Assembly (NCBI GenBank): GCA_025998755.1
Contig: AP024674.1
Span: forward strand, 124,001-188,000
Source: Armatimonadota bacterium
Lineage (GTDB): Bacteria > Armatimonadota > UBA5829 > DSUL01
Length of the DNA: 64,000 bases
Reading direction: 5' to 3'
Part shown: piece by piece, positions 27,398 to 36,788 of the stretch
How positions within the stretch are numbered: the stretch's first letter is position 1
Layout of the letters: the number at the start of each line of letters is the position of its first letter
Position numbers and translations under genes: made by a program
Notes under the pieces: model-generated
Told to the model about the DNA's origin: nothing
Seen by the model: the letters and a program-made list of their open reading frames with translations, nothing else
Databases searched by the model: none

Positions 27398-28540
27398 TTG
27401 AGGAAGAAGACCACCCTTGTCAGACCGGACCGGCTTCGCCGGAACGGGCCGGCGCGCATCTTTGTGGCCGCCACCCGCCAGAACGATGGAAAGACCACTA
27501 CCAGTCTGGGGCTTATCCACTCGCTGAAGCAGCGTTTCGACCGCGTCGGATACATCAAGCCCGTGGGCCAGCGGTACACGGAGCTGGACGGGCATAAGAT
27601 CGATGAAGACGCTCTGCTCATCCGCGAGACCTGCGATCTTCAGGGCAATCTGGCGGACATGTCCCCCATTGCCATTCCGCGCGGCTTCACCGAGTCCTAC
27701 ATCTTCTCTCCCGATCGTGAGAAGCTCGAAAGAGAGGTGCTGGAAAGCTTCTCGCATGTGGCCACCGAATCCGATGTTGTGGTCATCGAAGGCACAGGTC
27801 ACGCTGGCGTGGGTTCCGTGTTCGACATGTCCAACGCCGATGTGGCCCGTCTGCTGGAGTCGCAGGTGCTGCTCGTCGCATCCGGCGGCATCGGGCGTCC
27901 CATCGACGAGGTGATGCTGAACAAAGCGCTGTTCGATACCCGCGGGGTGGAGATTCTGGGCGTCATCATCAATAAGGTGGAGGTGGACAAATACGAGAAG
28001 GTCAACCGCACGGTCCGCAAGGGTCTGGAGCGCCTGGGGCTTGAGTGCGTGGGTGTGGTGCCTTACCGCAAGGTCCTCTCCAGCCCCACGATGGAGCAGA
28101 TTCTGGAGGATCTAGGAGGCAAGCTTCTCTCTGGCAAGTCTGGCCTGAAGAATACGGTGGGGCGGATGGTCATCGGCGCCATGGCCCCTCACGAGGCCAT
28201 GGATTACTTTGCCCGCGAGGTGCTACTCATCACGCCGGGCACGCGCGAAGATCTTGTCATCGCCGCCATGAGCTCCTGCGTTGTGGGAATCGGGAAGACT
28301 CACTGTGTGAGCGGCATCGTTATCACTGGCGGCATCGAGCCCCATAGAAACATTATGGAGCTGATCAGCCGCACGTTCATCCCGGTCATCTCCGTCCCGG
28401 AAGACACCTTTACGGTGGCTAGCAAGGTCAACAAACTCATCGTCAAGGTGCGCCCGGGAGACTCCGAAAAGGTCCGCACGGCCGAGGAGCTGTTCGAGGA
28501 GTTCGTGGATCTGGACCGCATTCTGGAGAAGATGGCCTGA
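27398..28540 (+). CDS. P-loop (dethiobiotin-synthetase-like) and DRTGG domain protein
   Basis: 380 residues from TTG 27398, with AAAGGA about 7 nt upstream. The N-terminal half is an AAA_26/BioD-like P-loop ATPase: IFVAATRQNDGKTTTSLGL (Walker A-like), VVVIEGTGHAGVGSVFDMSNADVARLL, and LLVASGGIGRPIDEV. The C-terminal half is a DRTGG-type domain (VIGAMAPHEAMDYF, GIVITGGIEPHRNIMEL, PVISVPEDTFTVASKVN). This is the architecture of the N-terminal regulatory part of long phosphotransacetylases (Pta), but no acetyltransferase domain follows. Possibly a stand-alone sensor of nucleotide or acyl-CoA state. Followed by folC at 6 bp. Confidence 0.8.
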   Translation: MRKKTTLVRPDRLRRNGPARIFVAATRQNDGKTTTSLGLIHSLKQRFDRVGYIKPVGQRYTELDGHKIDEDALLIRETCDLQGNLADMSPIAIPRGFTESYIFSPDREKLEREVLESFSHVATESDVVVIEGTGHAGVGSVFDMSNADVARLLESQVLLVASGGIGRPIDEVMLNKALFDTRGVEILGVIINKVEVDKYEKVNRTVRKGLERLGLECVGVVPYRKVLSSPTMEQILEDLGGKLLSGKSGLKNTVGRMVIGAMAPHEAMDYFAREVLLITPGTREDLVIAAMSSCVVGIGKTHCVSGIVITGGIEPHRNIMELISRTFIPVISVPEDTFTVASKVNKLIVKVRPGDSEKVRTAEELFEEFVDLDRILEKMA

Positions 28541-28546
28541 TTCGTC

Positions 28547-29881
28547 ATGGACTTTCAGGAGAGTGTCGCGTGGCTCTCCGGGCTGCGCCGCTTGGGAATC
28601 AAGCTGGGGCTGGAACGGTTCCTGAAAGTGCTGGAGCTGGCGGGCAACCCTCACCGGGCCTTCCGCTCCGCTCACATCGCCGGCACGAACGGCAAGGGTT
28701 CCACGGCGGCCATGATCGCCGCCGTTATGTGCAAAACCGGTGTGCGGACGGGTCTTTATCTATCGCCGTACGTCTTCGATATCCGGGAACGCATTCAGGT
28801 GGACGGGAAAATGGTGACGCGCCGGCGCTTCGCCCGGCTGGCCACGGAGGCGCGGGCCCTGGTGGAGGAGGCCGTCTCTCGCGGATGGGGAACACTGACA
28901 GAGTTCGAGGCGAAGACTCTGATGGGGTTCCTGTGCTTCGCGCAGGACGGTGTGGATTTCGCTTCGGTGGAAGTGGGACTGGGGGGGCGGCTGGACGCGA
29001 CGAACGTGATCGTGCCGGACGTGTCCGTCATCACCAACGTGGCGATGGACCATATGGAGTATCTGGGTGAGAGCCTGGCGCAGATCGCGGCGGAGAAGGC
29101 CGGAATCATCAAGCGGGGTGTGCCGGTGGTTTGCGGCTCTACGGATTCCATCGTATCGGATGTCGTAATGCGCAGGGCGAAGGAGTCCGGCTCCCCAGTT
29201 GCATGGGCCCTGCCGGAGGGGCAACAGCCGCAGGAAGGGGTGCAGGGATGCGTCACTTATCGCGTGGCAGTGGGCGTGGATCCGCTCGAAGTGGATGTCC
29301 GCGGGCGGCGGTGGATGCTGGAGGGGTTGAAGCCGGCTCTTCAGGGCGAGTTCCAGGCCGCAAACGCCGCCTGCGCTGTGGGCGCTCTCGAAGCACTGGC
29401 GGACGCCGGATTCCCGCTGGATGAGGAGTTCGTCCGGCAGGGGCTGGAGGAGGCATGGCTGCCGGGGAGGCTGCAGGTACTTAGAAGGCGGCCGCTGGTC
29501 ATTGCGGACGGAGCCCACAACCCGGCCGCCGCGGAGGAGCTGGCCCGCTATCTGGAACCGCGGCTCGGAGGACGGCCGCTCGCGCTGGTTGTGGGTATGA
29601 TGTCTTCGCACGAGCCGGAGGAGGTGCTCTCCCGGTTGGCCCCATTGGCGCGATGGGTCATCGCAACGGAGACAGGGGAAGCGGGAACACGTCCCTGCAG
29701 AGAAATCGTCCAAAGTGCAGAACGCTACTGTGCTGATGTGTCGGCGTGCCCGGAGGTGAATGATGCGATCTCCCGGGCGTGCGCTCTTGCCGGACGTGAT
29801 GGCGTGGTGTGTGTCACGGGTTCGTTTTATCTGCTGGGGCACATCAGGAGGCCGCTTCGCGTCACATCCGGCGCGGCGTGA
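28547..29881 (+). CDS. folC: Folylpolyglutamate / dihydrofolate synthase
   Basis: 444-residue Mur-ligase-family enzyme that adds glutamate to folates and possibly to dihydropteroate. The ATP loop is HIAGTNGKGSTAAM, and the folate signature LYLSPYVFDIRERIQVDG follows. TEFEAKTLMGFLCFA and VEVGLGGRLDATNVI are catalytic and Mg-binding, NVAMDHMEYLG includes the conserved His, and the C-terminal domain has IADGAHNPAAAEEL. The ATG is 6 bp after the previous stop. Confidence 0.95.
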   Translation: MDFQESVAWLSGLRRLGIKLGLERFLKVLELAGNPHRAFRSAHIAGTNGKGSTAAMIAAVMCKTGVRTGLYLSPYVFDIRERIQVDGKMVTRRRFARLATEARALVEEAVSRGWGTLTEFEAKTLMGFLCFAQDGVDFASVEVGLGGRLDATNVIVPDVSVITNVAMDHMEYLGESLAQIAAEKAGIIKRGVPVVCGSTDSIVSDVVMRRAKESGSPVAWALPEGQQPQEGVQGCVTYRVAVGVDPLEVDVRGRRWMLEGLKPALQGEFQAANAACAVGALEALADAGFPLDEEFVRQGLEEAWLPGRLQVLRRRPLVIADGAHNPAAAEELARYLEPRLGGRPLALVVGMMSSHEPEEVLSRLAPLARWVIATETGEAGTRPCREIVQSAERYCADVSACPEVNDAISRACALAGRDGVVCVTGSFYLLGHIRRPLRVTSGAA

Positions 29882-29940
29882 GCGAATCGGGCAAAGAAGG
29901 GTTGGGTATGCTCCCGACACGATGTTGAGGGGTGCCAGTG

Positions 29941-31389
29941 ATGAGACTCTGCGTTAGAAGGTGGTTCTGGATGGTCGCGCTGGTGGCGGCTGTGGGCGGG
30001 GCCGCGGTGGCGGCGCCGGGCGACGACGCCGTCCGGGAGGCGATTGCGCTTTTCAACTCTGGCAAGCCGGCCGAAGCCATCCAGAAGTTGGAAGATGCCC
30101 GGCCGTCGGCGCAGGACAATATCCTCCTTCACAACTGGCTGGGATATCTGTATCTCAAGACCGGTCAGGCGGCACAGGCTATCTCGCCTCTGGAGCGGGC
30201 CCGCGAACTGGATCCCGCCAATGAGGAGGCGCTGCGAAACCTGGGGAATGCGTGCCTTGAAACCGGTGATCTGGACAAGGCCCGCGCCTGTTTCGAGGAG
30301 CTCACTCGGCGTCAGCCGAAGTCGGCGGATGCGTTCTACAGCATTGGCAATGTGTATCTTCGCCAGGAGGAGTATGCCAAGGCGGCTGCGGCTTACCGTT
30401 CTGCGCTTGAACTGGATCCCAATGACGCCCGCGTACACAACAATCTGGGCGTGGCGCTGCAGAACTCCGGCCAGGTTATCCCGGCGGTGGGCGCATACAA
30501 GCGGGCAACGGATCTGGCACCGCAGGAGGCGCTCTACTGGACGAATTACGGTCTGGCTTTGAAGGAGAGTCGCCAGTCTGCACTTGCGCTGGAGGCCCTC
30601 AGGAAGGCGGTGGCGATCAACCGCGATGACTACGCCGCCCATATGTCGCTCGCGGAGATCTACGCTGGGCAGGGCAAGCTGACACTGGCCATTGAGGCGC
30701 TGACGCAGGCGGCGCGCATCCAGCCGGATGAGTATCTGGCTCACCTGAATCTGGGTGTCCTCCAGGGCAAGGCAGGGCAGAATGCAGCCGCGGAGCGCTC
30801 GTATCTGAGGGCGCTGGAGCTGCGTCCGGGAGATCCCGAGGCGCTGAACAACCTGGGCTGGCTGTATTACACTCAGGGCAATATGGACTGGGCCATCGAG
30901 CGGTTCGAGGCTGCCTTGGCTTCGGATCCGAAGTTCTCGCCCGCCCGGCAGAATCTGGCTGCGGCGTATCAGGCGGCGGGCCAGATGGAGAAGGCCATCT
31001 CCCTCTGGGAGCAGGCGGCGGCCGAGCGCCCGGATGATCCGGCTCCGCGTCTGGCTCTTGGCAATCTCTATCTCAAGCAGAAGGAGTACGAAAAGGCGCG
31101 TCAGGCCTATCAGGCCACGCTGAAAGGCGGACCGGGCGACGTTCCCGGGCTGATCGGTGTGGCGCTGGTGCTGGAGCGGACGGGCAAGCTGGCTGAGGCG
31201 GAGGCCGAACTGCGCAAGGCGCTGAAGCTGGACCCGAACTCCGCGACCGCGCACAACAATCTCGGGTCGGTTCTGGAGCGCGCGGGCAGGAAAGATGAAG
31301 CCCGCAGGCACTACGAGAGGGCGGTCCAGCTGGAACCTGGGCATCCGGACGCGATGAAGAACCTGGCGCGTCTGGGCATCCGGAGCTGA
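29941..31389 (+). CDS. Secreted tetratricopeptide-repeat protein
   Basis: About 482 residues with a signal peptide (FWMVALVAAVGGAAVAAPG), followed by 12-13 consecutive TPR units filling the rest. Examples are NWLGYLYLKTGQAAQAISPL, RNLGNACLETGDLDKARACF, NNLGWLYYTQGNMDWAIERF and NNLGSVLERAGRKDEARRHY. Start ATG 29941; GTG 29932 and 29938 are in-frame alternatives. It sits in the run between folC and nadK. As a periplasmic or surface TPR solenoid it would mediate protein contacts; no enzymatic part exists. Confidence 0.87.
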   Translation: MRLCVRRWFWMVALVAAVGGAAVAAPGDDAVREAIALFNSGKPAEAIQKLEDARPSAQDNILLHNWLGYLYLKTGQAAQAISPLERARELDPANEEALRNLGNACLETGDLDKARACFEELTRRQPKSADAFYSIGNVYLRQEEYAKAAAAYRSALELDPNDARVHNNLGVALQNSGQVIPAVGAYKRATDLAPQEALYWTNYGLALKESRQSALALEALRKAVAINRDDYAAHMSLAEIYAGQGKLTLAIEALTQAARIQPDEYLAHLNLGVLQGKAGQNAAAERSYLRALELRPGDPEALNNLGWLYYTQGNMDWAIERFEAALASDPKFSPARQNLAAAYQAAGQMEKAISLWEQAAAERPDDPAPRLALGNLYLKQKEYEKARQAYQATLKGGPGDVPGLIGVALVLERTGKLAEAEAELRKALKLDPNSATAHNNLGSVLERAGRKDEARRHYERAVQLEPGHPDAMKNLARLGIRS

Positions 31390-31417
31390 TCTGGATTCCT
31401 TTACCGGTCCTGCGGCA

Positions 31418-32275
31418 TTGGACTGCATCGGCCTTGTCGTAAATCCCAGTAAGCCGGACGCCTTTCCCCTGGGCGCCCGGCTAGCGGAGCGCGCGCGGGC
31501 CGCTTCGTGCCGGGTCCTCATCGAAAGTCCCGCCCCCTTCGCGTGCGCTGCGGAGGAGGCTTCGCTGTCGGAGCTGGTGGGGCGCTCGGACCTGCTGGTG
31601 GTGCTGGGCGGTGATGGATCTCTTTTGCGGGTGGCGCGGGAAGCCGCCCCGGCAGGCAAGCCCATGCTCGGCATCCAGTTCGGGCATTACGGCTTCATCA
31701 TGGAGACCGAGCCGGACGAGGCGCTGGAAGCCCTGGAGCGCGTTCTGGAAGGCCGCTTTACCCTCAGCCGTCGCATGATGCTGCAGACGGAGTTACTTCG
31801 CGGTGGAGAGGTGGCAGGGCGGCATCTCGCGCTGAACGATGTGGTCGTCGGCCGGGGGGAGGTTTCGCGGCTGCTGCGCCTGAGCGTGGTGGTGGGTTCG
31901 CACGAGGTGGTGCGCTACAGCGCCGATGGCCTTATTATCGCGACTCCAACCGGTTCCACCGCGTATTCCCTCTCTGCGGGTGGGCCGGTGGTCCATCCGG
32001 ACCTTGACGTGGTGACGCTCACCCCCATCGCGCCCCATACCCTCAGCGCGCGGGCTCTGGTCATTCCGGCGGAGGAGGAGATAAAGGTCTCGACGGGGGA
32101 TCCGGGCAACTCCACTGTCACAGTGGATGGCCAGCATTTCGAGCGGCTGGGCGAGGGTGACCTGGTGCGCATCGTCCGGGCGCCTGTCACCGCGGATCTG
32201 GTCCAGATCAGCAGCACCGCGTTTTACAAGCAACTGGACAGCCGGCTGGGTTTTGGTGAAAGATTCGAGCGGTAG
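31418..32275 (+). CDS. nadK: NAD kinase
   Basis: 285-residue ATP/polyphosphate-NAD kinase that makes NADP. The catalytic GGDGS is at residues 64-68, NE/D motif LALNDVVVGRG lies mid-protein, and the glycine-rich DGLIIATPTGSTAYSLSAGGPVVHP region is clear. TTG 31418 is used; no ATG or GTG is nearby and the N-terminus CIGLVVNPSK is standard. The gene precedes recN, steA-like and mctB-like genes, as in mycobacteria. Confidence 0.94.
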   Translation: MDCIGLVVNPSKPDAFPLGARLAERARAASCRVLIESPAPFACAAEEASLSELVGRSDLLVVLGGDGSLLRVAREAAPAGKPMLGIQFGHYGFIMETEPDEALEALERVLEGRFTLSRRMMLQTELLRGGEVAGRHLALNDVVVGRGEVSRLLRLSVVVGSHEVVRYSADGLIIATPTGSTAYSLSAGGPVVHPDLDVVTLTPIAPHTLSARALVIPAEEEIKVSTGDPGNSTVTVDGQHFERLGEGDLVRIVRAPVTADLVQISSTAFYKQLDSRLGFGERFER

Positions 32276-32320
32276 CTCCCCGGCCGGCGCATGCCCGGCC
32301 GGGCCTGACCCGGGGGAGCG

Positions 32321-34012
32321 ATGCTCACAGAACTGCACGTCGAGAACTTCGCCCTCATAGATCGCCTGGATGTCCGGTTCGGGGAGGGGCTTACTGTCCT
32401 CACGGGAGAGACTGGCGCGGGCAAGTCCATCATCGTGGATGCCCTCAATGCCGTGCTGGGCGAGCGAACCGATCCGGATTGCGTCCGGAGCGGGTGTGAC
32501 CGCGCACTGGTGCAGGCGGCCTTCGATCTGAGCGGTTCCCTGGAGGTGCGGTCGCAGCTTGAGGAGGCCGGCCTGGGCGGGGAGGAGATACTGATCGTCT
32601 CCCGTGAGGTGACCGCGCAGGGGCGATCGCAATGCCGGGTGAACGGCCGGTTGACCACCCTTGGGCTCCTGCGCGAACTGACGGCCCTCCTTGCGGATGT
32701 GCACGGACAGCACGAGCACCAGTTGCTGCTTTCGCCCGCGTGGCAACTGGAGCTTCTGGACGCATTCGCGGGAGATGCGGCGATCGAGCTGCGTTCGCGC
32801 TACTCCTCAGAATGGGGCGCTTTTCAAAAAGCTGCGACCGAGCTTGAGAGTCTGGTCTCCGACGAACGGGAGCGGTCGCGCCTGGCGGATCTTTACCGCT
32901 TCCAGGTGGGTGAGATCGAAGCCGCCGGACTGCAACCGGGAGAGGAGGAAGAGCTCCGTCAAGAGGCGGTGCGGCTGGCCAATCTGGAGAAGCTTTTCGT
33001 GGCGGCAGCGCAGTGCGCGGAGCTGCTTTCCGGAGACGAGTCCGACTACCCGGGCGCTGTGTCGGCTGCCGGACAGGCAATGAAAGCTCTGGAGTCCGTG
33101 GCGTCCTACGATTCCGGGATCGCACAGCTTCAATCGCTGCTGGAATCGGCAGTCGTGTCGCTGGAGGAGGCGCTTTCGGGGATCCGGCGCTGGCGTGACG
33201 GTCTGGATGTCAGCCCGGAGCGCATAGACCAGGTTCAGTCGCGTCTGGCTCTCATCGCGTCCCTGAAGCGCAAGTATGGCGACACCGTGGAAGATGTGCT
33301 TGCCTATCGTGACCGCGTGGCCGCGGAGTTGGACGGGCTGGAGCGCTCGGACGAACGGCGGCGGGATCTTGAAGCGGAGCGGGACAGGGCCCGCCGAGAG
33401 GTGGAAGACCTCGGTCGGCAGCTTTCTGCTGTGCGCAGAGCAGCAGCGGAGACGCTGGGCCGCCGGGTCCAGGGTGAGCTTCAGGAGCTGGGGATGCAGG
33501 GCTCGCGCTTCCACGTTGCGGTGGAACAGGTGCAGTACGGCCCCCGCGGACAGGACAGGGTGGAGTTCCTCATCTCGGCGAATCCCGGCGAACCTCTGAA
33601 GCCGCTGGCTCGAGTGGCTAGTGGCGGGGAGGCATCGCGGACCATGCTGGCCTTAAAGGTGGCGGCCATAGAGTGCGACCCTGTGAAGACACTCGTGTTC
33701 GACGAGATAGACGCCGGCATCGGGGGGCGCACCGCGAACACGGTGGGGGAGAAGCTCCGGGCAATCAGCCGGGGCAGACAGGTTCTCTGCGTCACGCACC
33801 TGCCGCAGATCGCCCGGTTTGCGGACCATCATCTGAAGGTGGAGAAAGGGGGAGAGACCTCGGGCAGCGAAAGGACTGTCATCAGCGTGCGGGCTCTTGA
33901 AGGGGAAGAGCGCGTGGGCGAACTGGCCCGCATGCTCGGCGGAAGCGAGGAAAGCGAGGCGGCTGTTCGGCATGCGCGGGAACTTCTTGGCATCGAGCCC
34001 CGCACGCACTAG
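32321..34012 (+). CDS. recN: DNA repair protein RecN
   Basis: 563-residue SMC-like ATPase acting in double-strand break repair. It starts LTELHVENFALIDRLDV with Walker A GETGAGKS at residues 29-36. A central coiled coil (about 150-390) is followed by the signature ARVASGGEASRTMLALKV and Walker B TLVFDEIDAGIGGRTA, then VLCVTHLPQIARFADHHL. The ribosome site GGGGGAG lies near 32314. Its 3' end overlaps the next gene by 41 bp in another frame. Confidence 0.95.
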   Translation: MLTELHVENFALIDRLDVRFGEGLTVLTGETGAGKSIIVDALNAVLGERTDPDCVRSGCDRALVQAAFDLSGSLEVRSQLEEAGLGGEEILIVSREVTAQGRSQCRVNGRLTTLGLLRELTALLADVHGQHEHQLLLSPAWQLELLDAFAGDAAIELRSRYSSEWGAFQKAATELESLVSDERERSRLADLYRFQVGEIEAAGLQPGEEEELRQEAVRLANLEKLFVAAAQCAELLSGDESDYPGAVSAAGQAMKALESVASYDSGIAQLQSLLESAVVSLEEALSGIRRWRDGLDVSPERIDQVQSRLALIASLKRKYGDTVEDVLAYRDRVAAELDGLERSDERRRDLEAERDRARREVEDLGRQLSAVRRAAAETLGRRVQGELQELGMQGSRFHVAVEQVQYGPRGQDRVEFLISANPGEPLKPLARVASGGEASRTMLALKVAAIECDPVKTLVFDEIDAGIGGRTANTVGEKLRAISRGRQVLCVTHLPQIARFADHHLKVEKGGETSGSERTVISVRALEGEERVGELARMLGGSEESEAAVRHARELLGIEPRTH

Positions 34013-35168
34013 CAGGTCGCGCGGCCCCAGAGTGGCCGGCCCGGCAAAGTGCGGTCGGCGCACGAAGGATCTGGCGAAGCGCCTCAAGCGCGGCGACATC
34101 GCCATCATAGACCATAAAGACCTGGACAGTGTCGCAGCGCAAATGCTGGTCGAGGCCGGGGTGTCCGGGGTGGTGAATCTGGCGCCGTCCATCTCCGGGC
34201 GCTACCCCAACCGCGGACCCTCCGTGCTGCTGGAGGCTGGCATCCCCCTTCTGGACGTGCCGGATCCGTCGCTGATGGACCGCATCCGCGAGGGCACGAT
34301 TGCCGAGATCGCGGAAGGCAGTCTGCGGTTGGACGGGGCGCGAGTGGCTGATGGAGAGCTCCAGACCGCCGAGGTGGTGGAGGGCAAACTGGAGGAGAGT
34401 CGCCGGAACCTGGACGAAGAGCTCCAGCGCTTCGCTCAGAACACGCTGGAGCGCGCGTCGAAGGAGCTGAGCGTCCTTCTGGCTTCGGTGAAGCCTCCGC
34501 CCACCCAAGTACCCATCCAGGGACGTCACGCGCTCATCGTGGTGCGCGGGGAGAGTTACAAGCAGGATCTCCAGATCATCCGCGGTTATCTTCTGGATGT
34601 GCGCCCGGTGCTGATCGGGGTGGACGGGGGAGCCGACGCGCTGCTGGAGATGGGGCTGCGGCCCGATGTCATCATCGGGGACATGGATAGCGTCTCGGAC
34701 GCGGCTCTGCGCTGCGGAGCCGAGATCGTGGTCCACACCTATGCTGACGGCCGTCCTGCGCTGGGGGAGGAGCGCGTACGGGAGATGGGGCTGGAATACA
34801 GCACCTTCGCTGTGCCGGGCACCAGTGAGGACGCGGCCATGCTGTTCGCCTATGAGCACGGCGCCGAGCTCATTGTGGCGGTGGGGACGCACTCCAATCT
34901 CTTCGATTTTTTGGAAAAGGGCAGGGGAGGGATGGCCAGCACTCTGCTGGTGCGGATGCGCATCGGGTCGCGGCTGGTGGACGCGAGAGGAGTCAGCAAG
35001 CTTTACCCGGCTCGACGTCCGCTCACGGAGATGCTGCTTCTGCTCCTCGGCGCTTTGATGCTGGTGACCATCATCTTGCAGCAGAGTGAACCGGCGCGGG
35101 CGTGGCTGGAGATGCTGGGGAACGCAATCCGGCTGAAGCTGCTGGAGTGGCGTATACTGGGGCAGTGA
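33972..35168 (+). CDS. steA: SteA-like protein with thiamin-pyrophosphokinase-like fold and C-terminal TM
   Basis: About 398 residues from ATG 33972. The first about 80 residues match the SteA N-terminal region (AIIDHKDLDSVAAQMLVEAGVSGVVN, SISGRYPNRGPSVLLEAG). A coiled segment precedes a TPK-catalytic-like Rossmann domain (LIGVDGGADALLEMGLRPDVIIGDMDSVS). The C-terminal TM is MLLLLLGALMLVTIILQ. In Corynebacterium and Mycobacterium SteA is a cytokinetic-ring protein acting with SteB/MctB-type partners in cell separation. The adjacent mctB-like gene supports that reading. The start is uncertain: a GTG near 34032 is possible, and the frame overlaps recN. Confidence 0.82.
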   Translation: MRGNFLASSPARTSRSRGPRVAGPAKCGRRTKDLAKRLKRGDIAIIDHKDLDSVAAQMLVEAGVSGVVNLAPSISGRYPNRGPSVLLEAGIPLLDVPDPSLMDRIREGTIAEIAEGSLRLDGARVADGELQTAEVVEGKLEESRRNLDEELQRFAQNTLERASKELSVLLASVKPPPTQVPIQGRHALIVVRGESYKQDLQIIRGYLLDVRPVLIGVDGGADALLEMGLRPDVIIGDMDSVSDAALRCGAEIVVHTYADGRPALGEERVREMGLEYSTFAVPGTSEDAAMLFAYEHGAELIVAVGTHSNLFDFLEKGRGGMASTLLVRMRIGSRLVDARGVSKLYPARRPLTEMLLLLLGALMLVTIILQQSEPARAWLEMLGNAIRLKLLEWRILGQ

Positions 35169-35190
35169 CTCAGGGAGGTCATCGGGCGCT

Positions 35191-36084
35191 TTGATCGATC
35201 TCAAATATCACGTCTACAGCCTTGTTGCGGTGTTTCTGGCACTGGCGATCGGTATTCTTATCGGCGCGTCTATCAGCGGCGGCCTGACTGGTAACGAAGC
35301 CATCAGCCGGCAGAGCCGAGCCATTGAGCGGCTCAACAGGGAGTTTCAGGCGCATCAGGCCACACTGGCGGAGAAGCAGTCCGCGCTGGACGCCGCCATG
35401 CGTCAGCTCAGGCAGGCAGACAGTCTGGTGGCCGGTCTTTACGGCCCGCTGCTGCAAGGACGGCTTGCCGGACGCGGGATCGCCGTTGTGCAGATGGGGC
35501 AGGGCGAGGAGGTTGCGGCCTCCGTGAAGTCGGCTCTGCAGCAGGCCGGGGCGGTGGTCAACTCTGTTACGAGGCTGGATACAGATTTCGGCTTCGGCGA
35601 TCCGGAGAAGATGAAGAAGGCTGCGCAGGCGCTTCCTCTTGAGTTCCAGGCGGCGGGCAAGGAGCCGTATCAGCAGATCTGGGGATATGTGGCCACGGTT
35701 CTTTCTGCCGGCCGGCCTGAAAAGCCGTTCGAGACGCTTGCCTCCGTGGGGTTGCTGCAGGGAGAGGGTGACTATTCCCGCCCGAACAGGTTCGTGGTGA
35801 TCGTCTTCCCGAAGGGATCGGACCCGGTTGGCCTGAGGGATCTTGTTGTGCAGCCGCTGCTTGGCAAGTTGAAGGGAGCCGGCCTCTCGGCGGCTGTGGC
35901 CAGCGCAGGGGCAGGCAGTCAGACGCCCCCGGACTTCTGGGCGCAATTCGACGTCCCTACTGTCAGCCATGCGGACATGGCCTTCGGCCGCCTGTGTCTG
36001 GTGGAGGCGCTTGTCCGGGGTGAGGGGCACTACGGACTGGGACCGTCCGAGGAGTTCCTGCCTGCGCGTCTGACGGCACGGTGA
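35191..36084 (+). CDS. MctB-like (copper transporter family, DUF3186) protein
   Basis: 297 residues from TTG 35191; GGGAGG lies 12 nt upstream. The N-terminal IDLKYHVYSLVAVFLALAIGILIGASI is diagnostic: one TM followed by a coiled coil (about 45-85) and an alpha/beta extracytoplasmic domain. The M. tuberculosis homologue MctB (Rv1698) was described as a copper-related outer-membrane protein, and the coryneform one (SteB) as a SteA partner in cell division. Placement directly after a steA-like gene favours the division/envelope role here. Its stop overlaps the next start as GTGA. Confidence 0.8.
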   Translation: MIDLKYHVYSLVAVFLALAIGILIGASISGGLTGNEAISRQSRAIERLNREFQAHQATLAEKQSALDAAMRQLRQADSLVAGLYGPLLQGRLAGRGIAVVQMGQGEEVAASVKSALQQAGAVVNSVTRLDTDFGFGDPEKMKKAAQALPLEFQAAGKEPYQQIWGYVATVLSAGRPEKPFETLASVGLLQGEGDYSRPNRFVVIVFPKGSDPVGLRDLVVQPLLGKLKGAGLSAAVASAGAGSQTPPDFWAQFDVPTVSHADMAFGRLCLVEALVRGEGHYGLGPSEEFLPARLTAR

Positions 36085-36788
36085 GGCAGGCCAGCCTACT
36101 GATTCCCGCGTTCAACGAGGAAGACCGCATCGCGGCCACGGTGCGGGCGGCGTCGCGGTTGCGGGGAGTCTCCGAGGTCATCGTCATAGACGACGGCAGC
36201 GCGGACGGGACCTCCGCGGCTGCCGCTAGGGCAGGAGCGTCGCGGGTGCTCAGGTTGCCACGCAACCGCGGCAAAGGAGCGGCTCTCGACGCGGGACTGC
36301 GCGAGGCGCGGGAACCTGTGATCCTGATGCTGGATGGCGATCTGGGCGAAAGCGCAGGCCTCGCTCAGCAGCTTCTGGATCCGGTGCTGGCGGACGAGGC
36401 GGACATGACAGTGGCCGTGTTTCCGGAGCTCGTCTCTCGTCAAGGAGGAGGGGGGTTGGGACTGGCCCTGCGGCTGGCGAGATGGGGCATCCGGGTCCTG
36501 ACGGGAGTGGAACTCGTCGCGCCGCTTTCCGGGCAGCGCGCGCTGGAGAGGCGCATCGTGGAGACGATGGGAGGGTTTGGCCGCGGGTTCGGCGTCGAGA
36601 CGGCCCTTTCCGGCTGGGCGGCCGCCGGAGGGTGGAGAGTCGTCGAGGTGCCGCTCCCGATGAGCCACCGCAGGACCGGTCGGGATCTGCGCGGGTTCCT
36701 GCACAGGGGACGCCAGCTCATTCACATCGCGCGGGCGCTGATCTGGCTGATATTTTCCCGCAGGCGCGCCCGGAGCTCACGATCATGA
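36081..36788 (+). CDS. Glycosyltransferase family 2
   Basis: 235-residue GT-A fold transferase. It has SLLIPAFNEEDRIAATVRAA, VIVIDDGSADGTSAAA (nucleotide-sugar Asp), RNRGKGAALDAGLREAR, and ILMLDGDLGES, a DxD-like metal site. It resembles the dolichyl-phosphate/undecaprenyl-phosphate glucosyl- or mannosyl-transferase subgroup, lacks TM segments except a hydrophobic tail (IARALIWLIF), and would act on the cytoplasmic face. GTG start overlaps the mctB-like stop; the stop overlaps the next gene as ATGA. Confidence 0.85.
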   Translation: MRQASLLIPAFNEEDRIAATVRAASRLRGVSEVIVIDDGSADGTSAAAARAGASRVLRLPRNRGKGAALDAGLREAREPVILMLDGDLGESAGLAQQLLDPVLADEADMTVAVFPELVSRQGGGGLGLALRLARWGIRVLTGVELVAPLSGQRALERRIVETMGGFGRGFGVETALSGWAAAGGWRVVEVPLPMSHRRTGRDLRGFLHRGRQLIHIARALIWLIFSRRRARSSRS

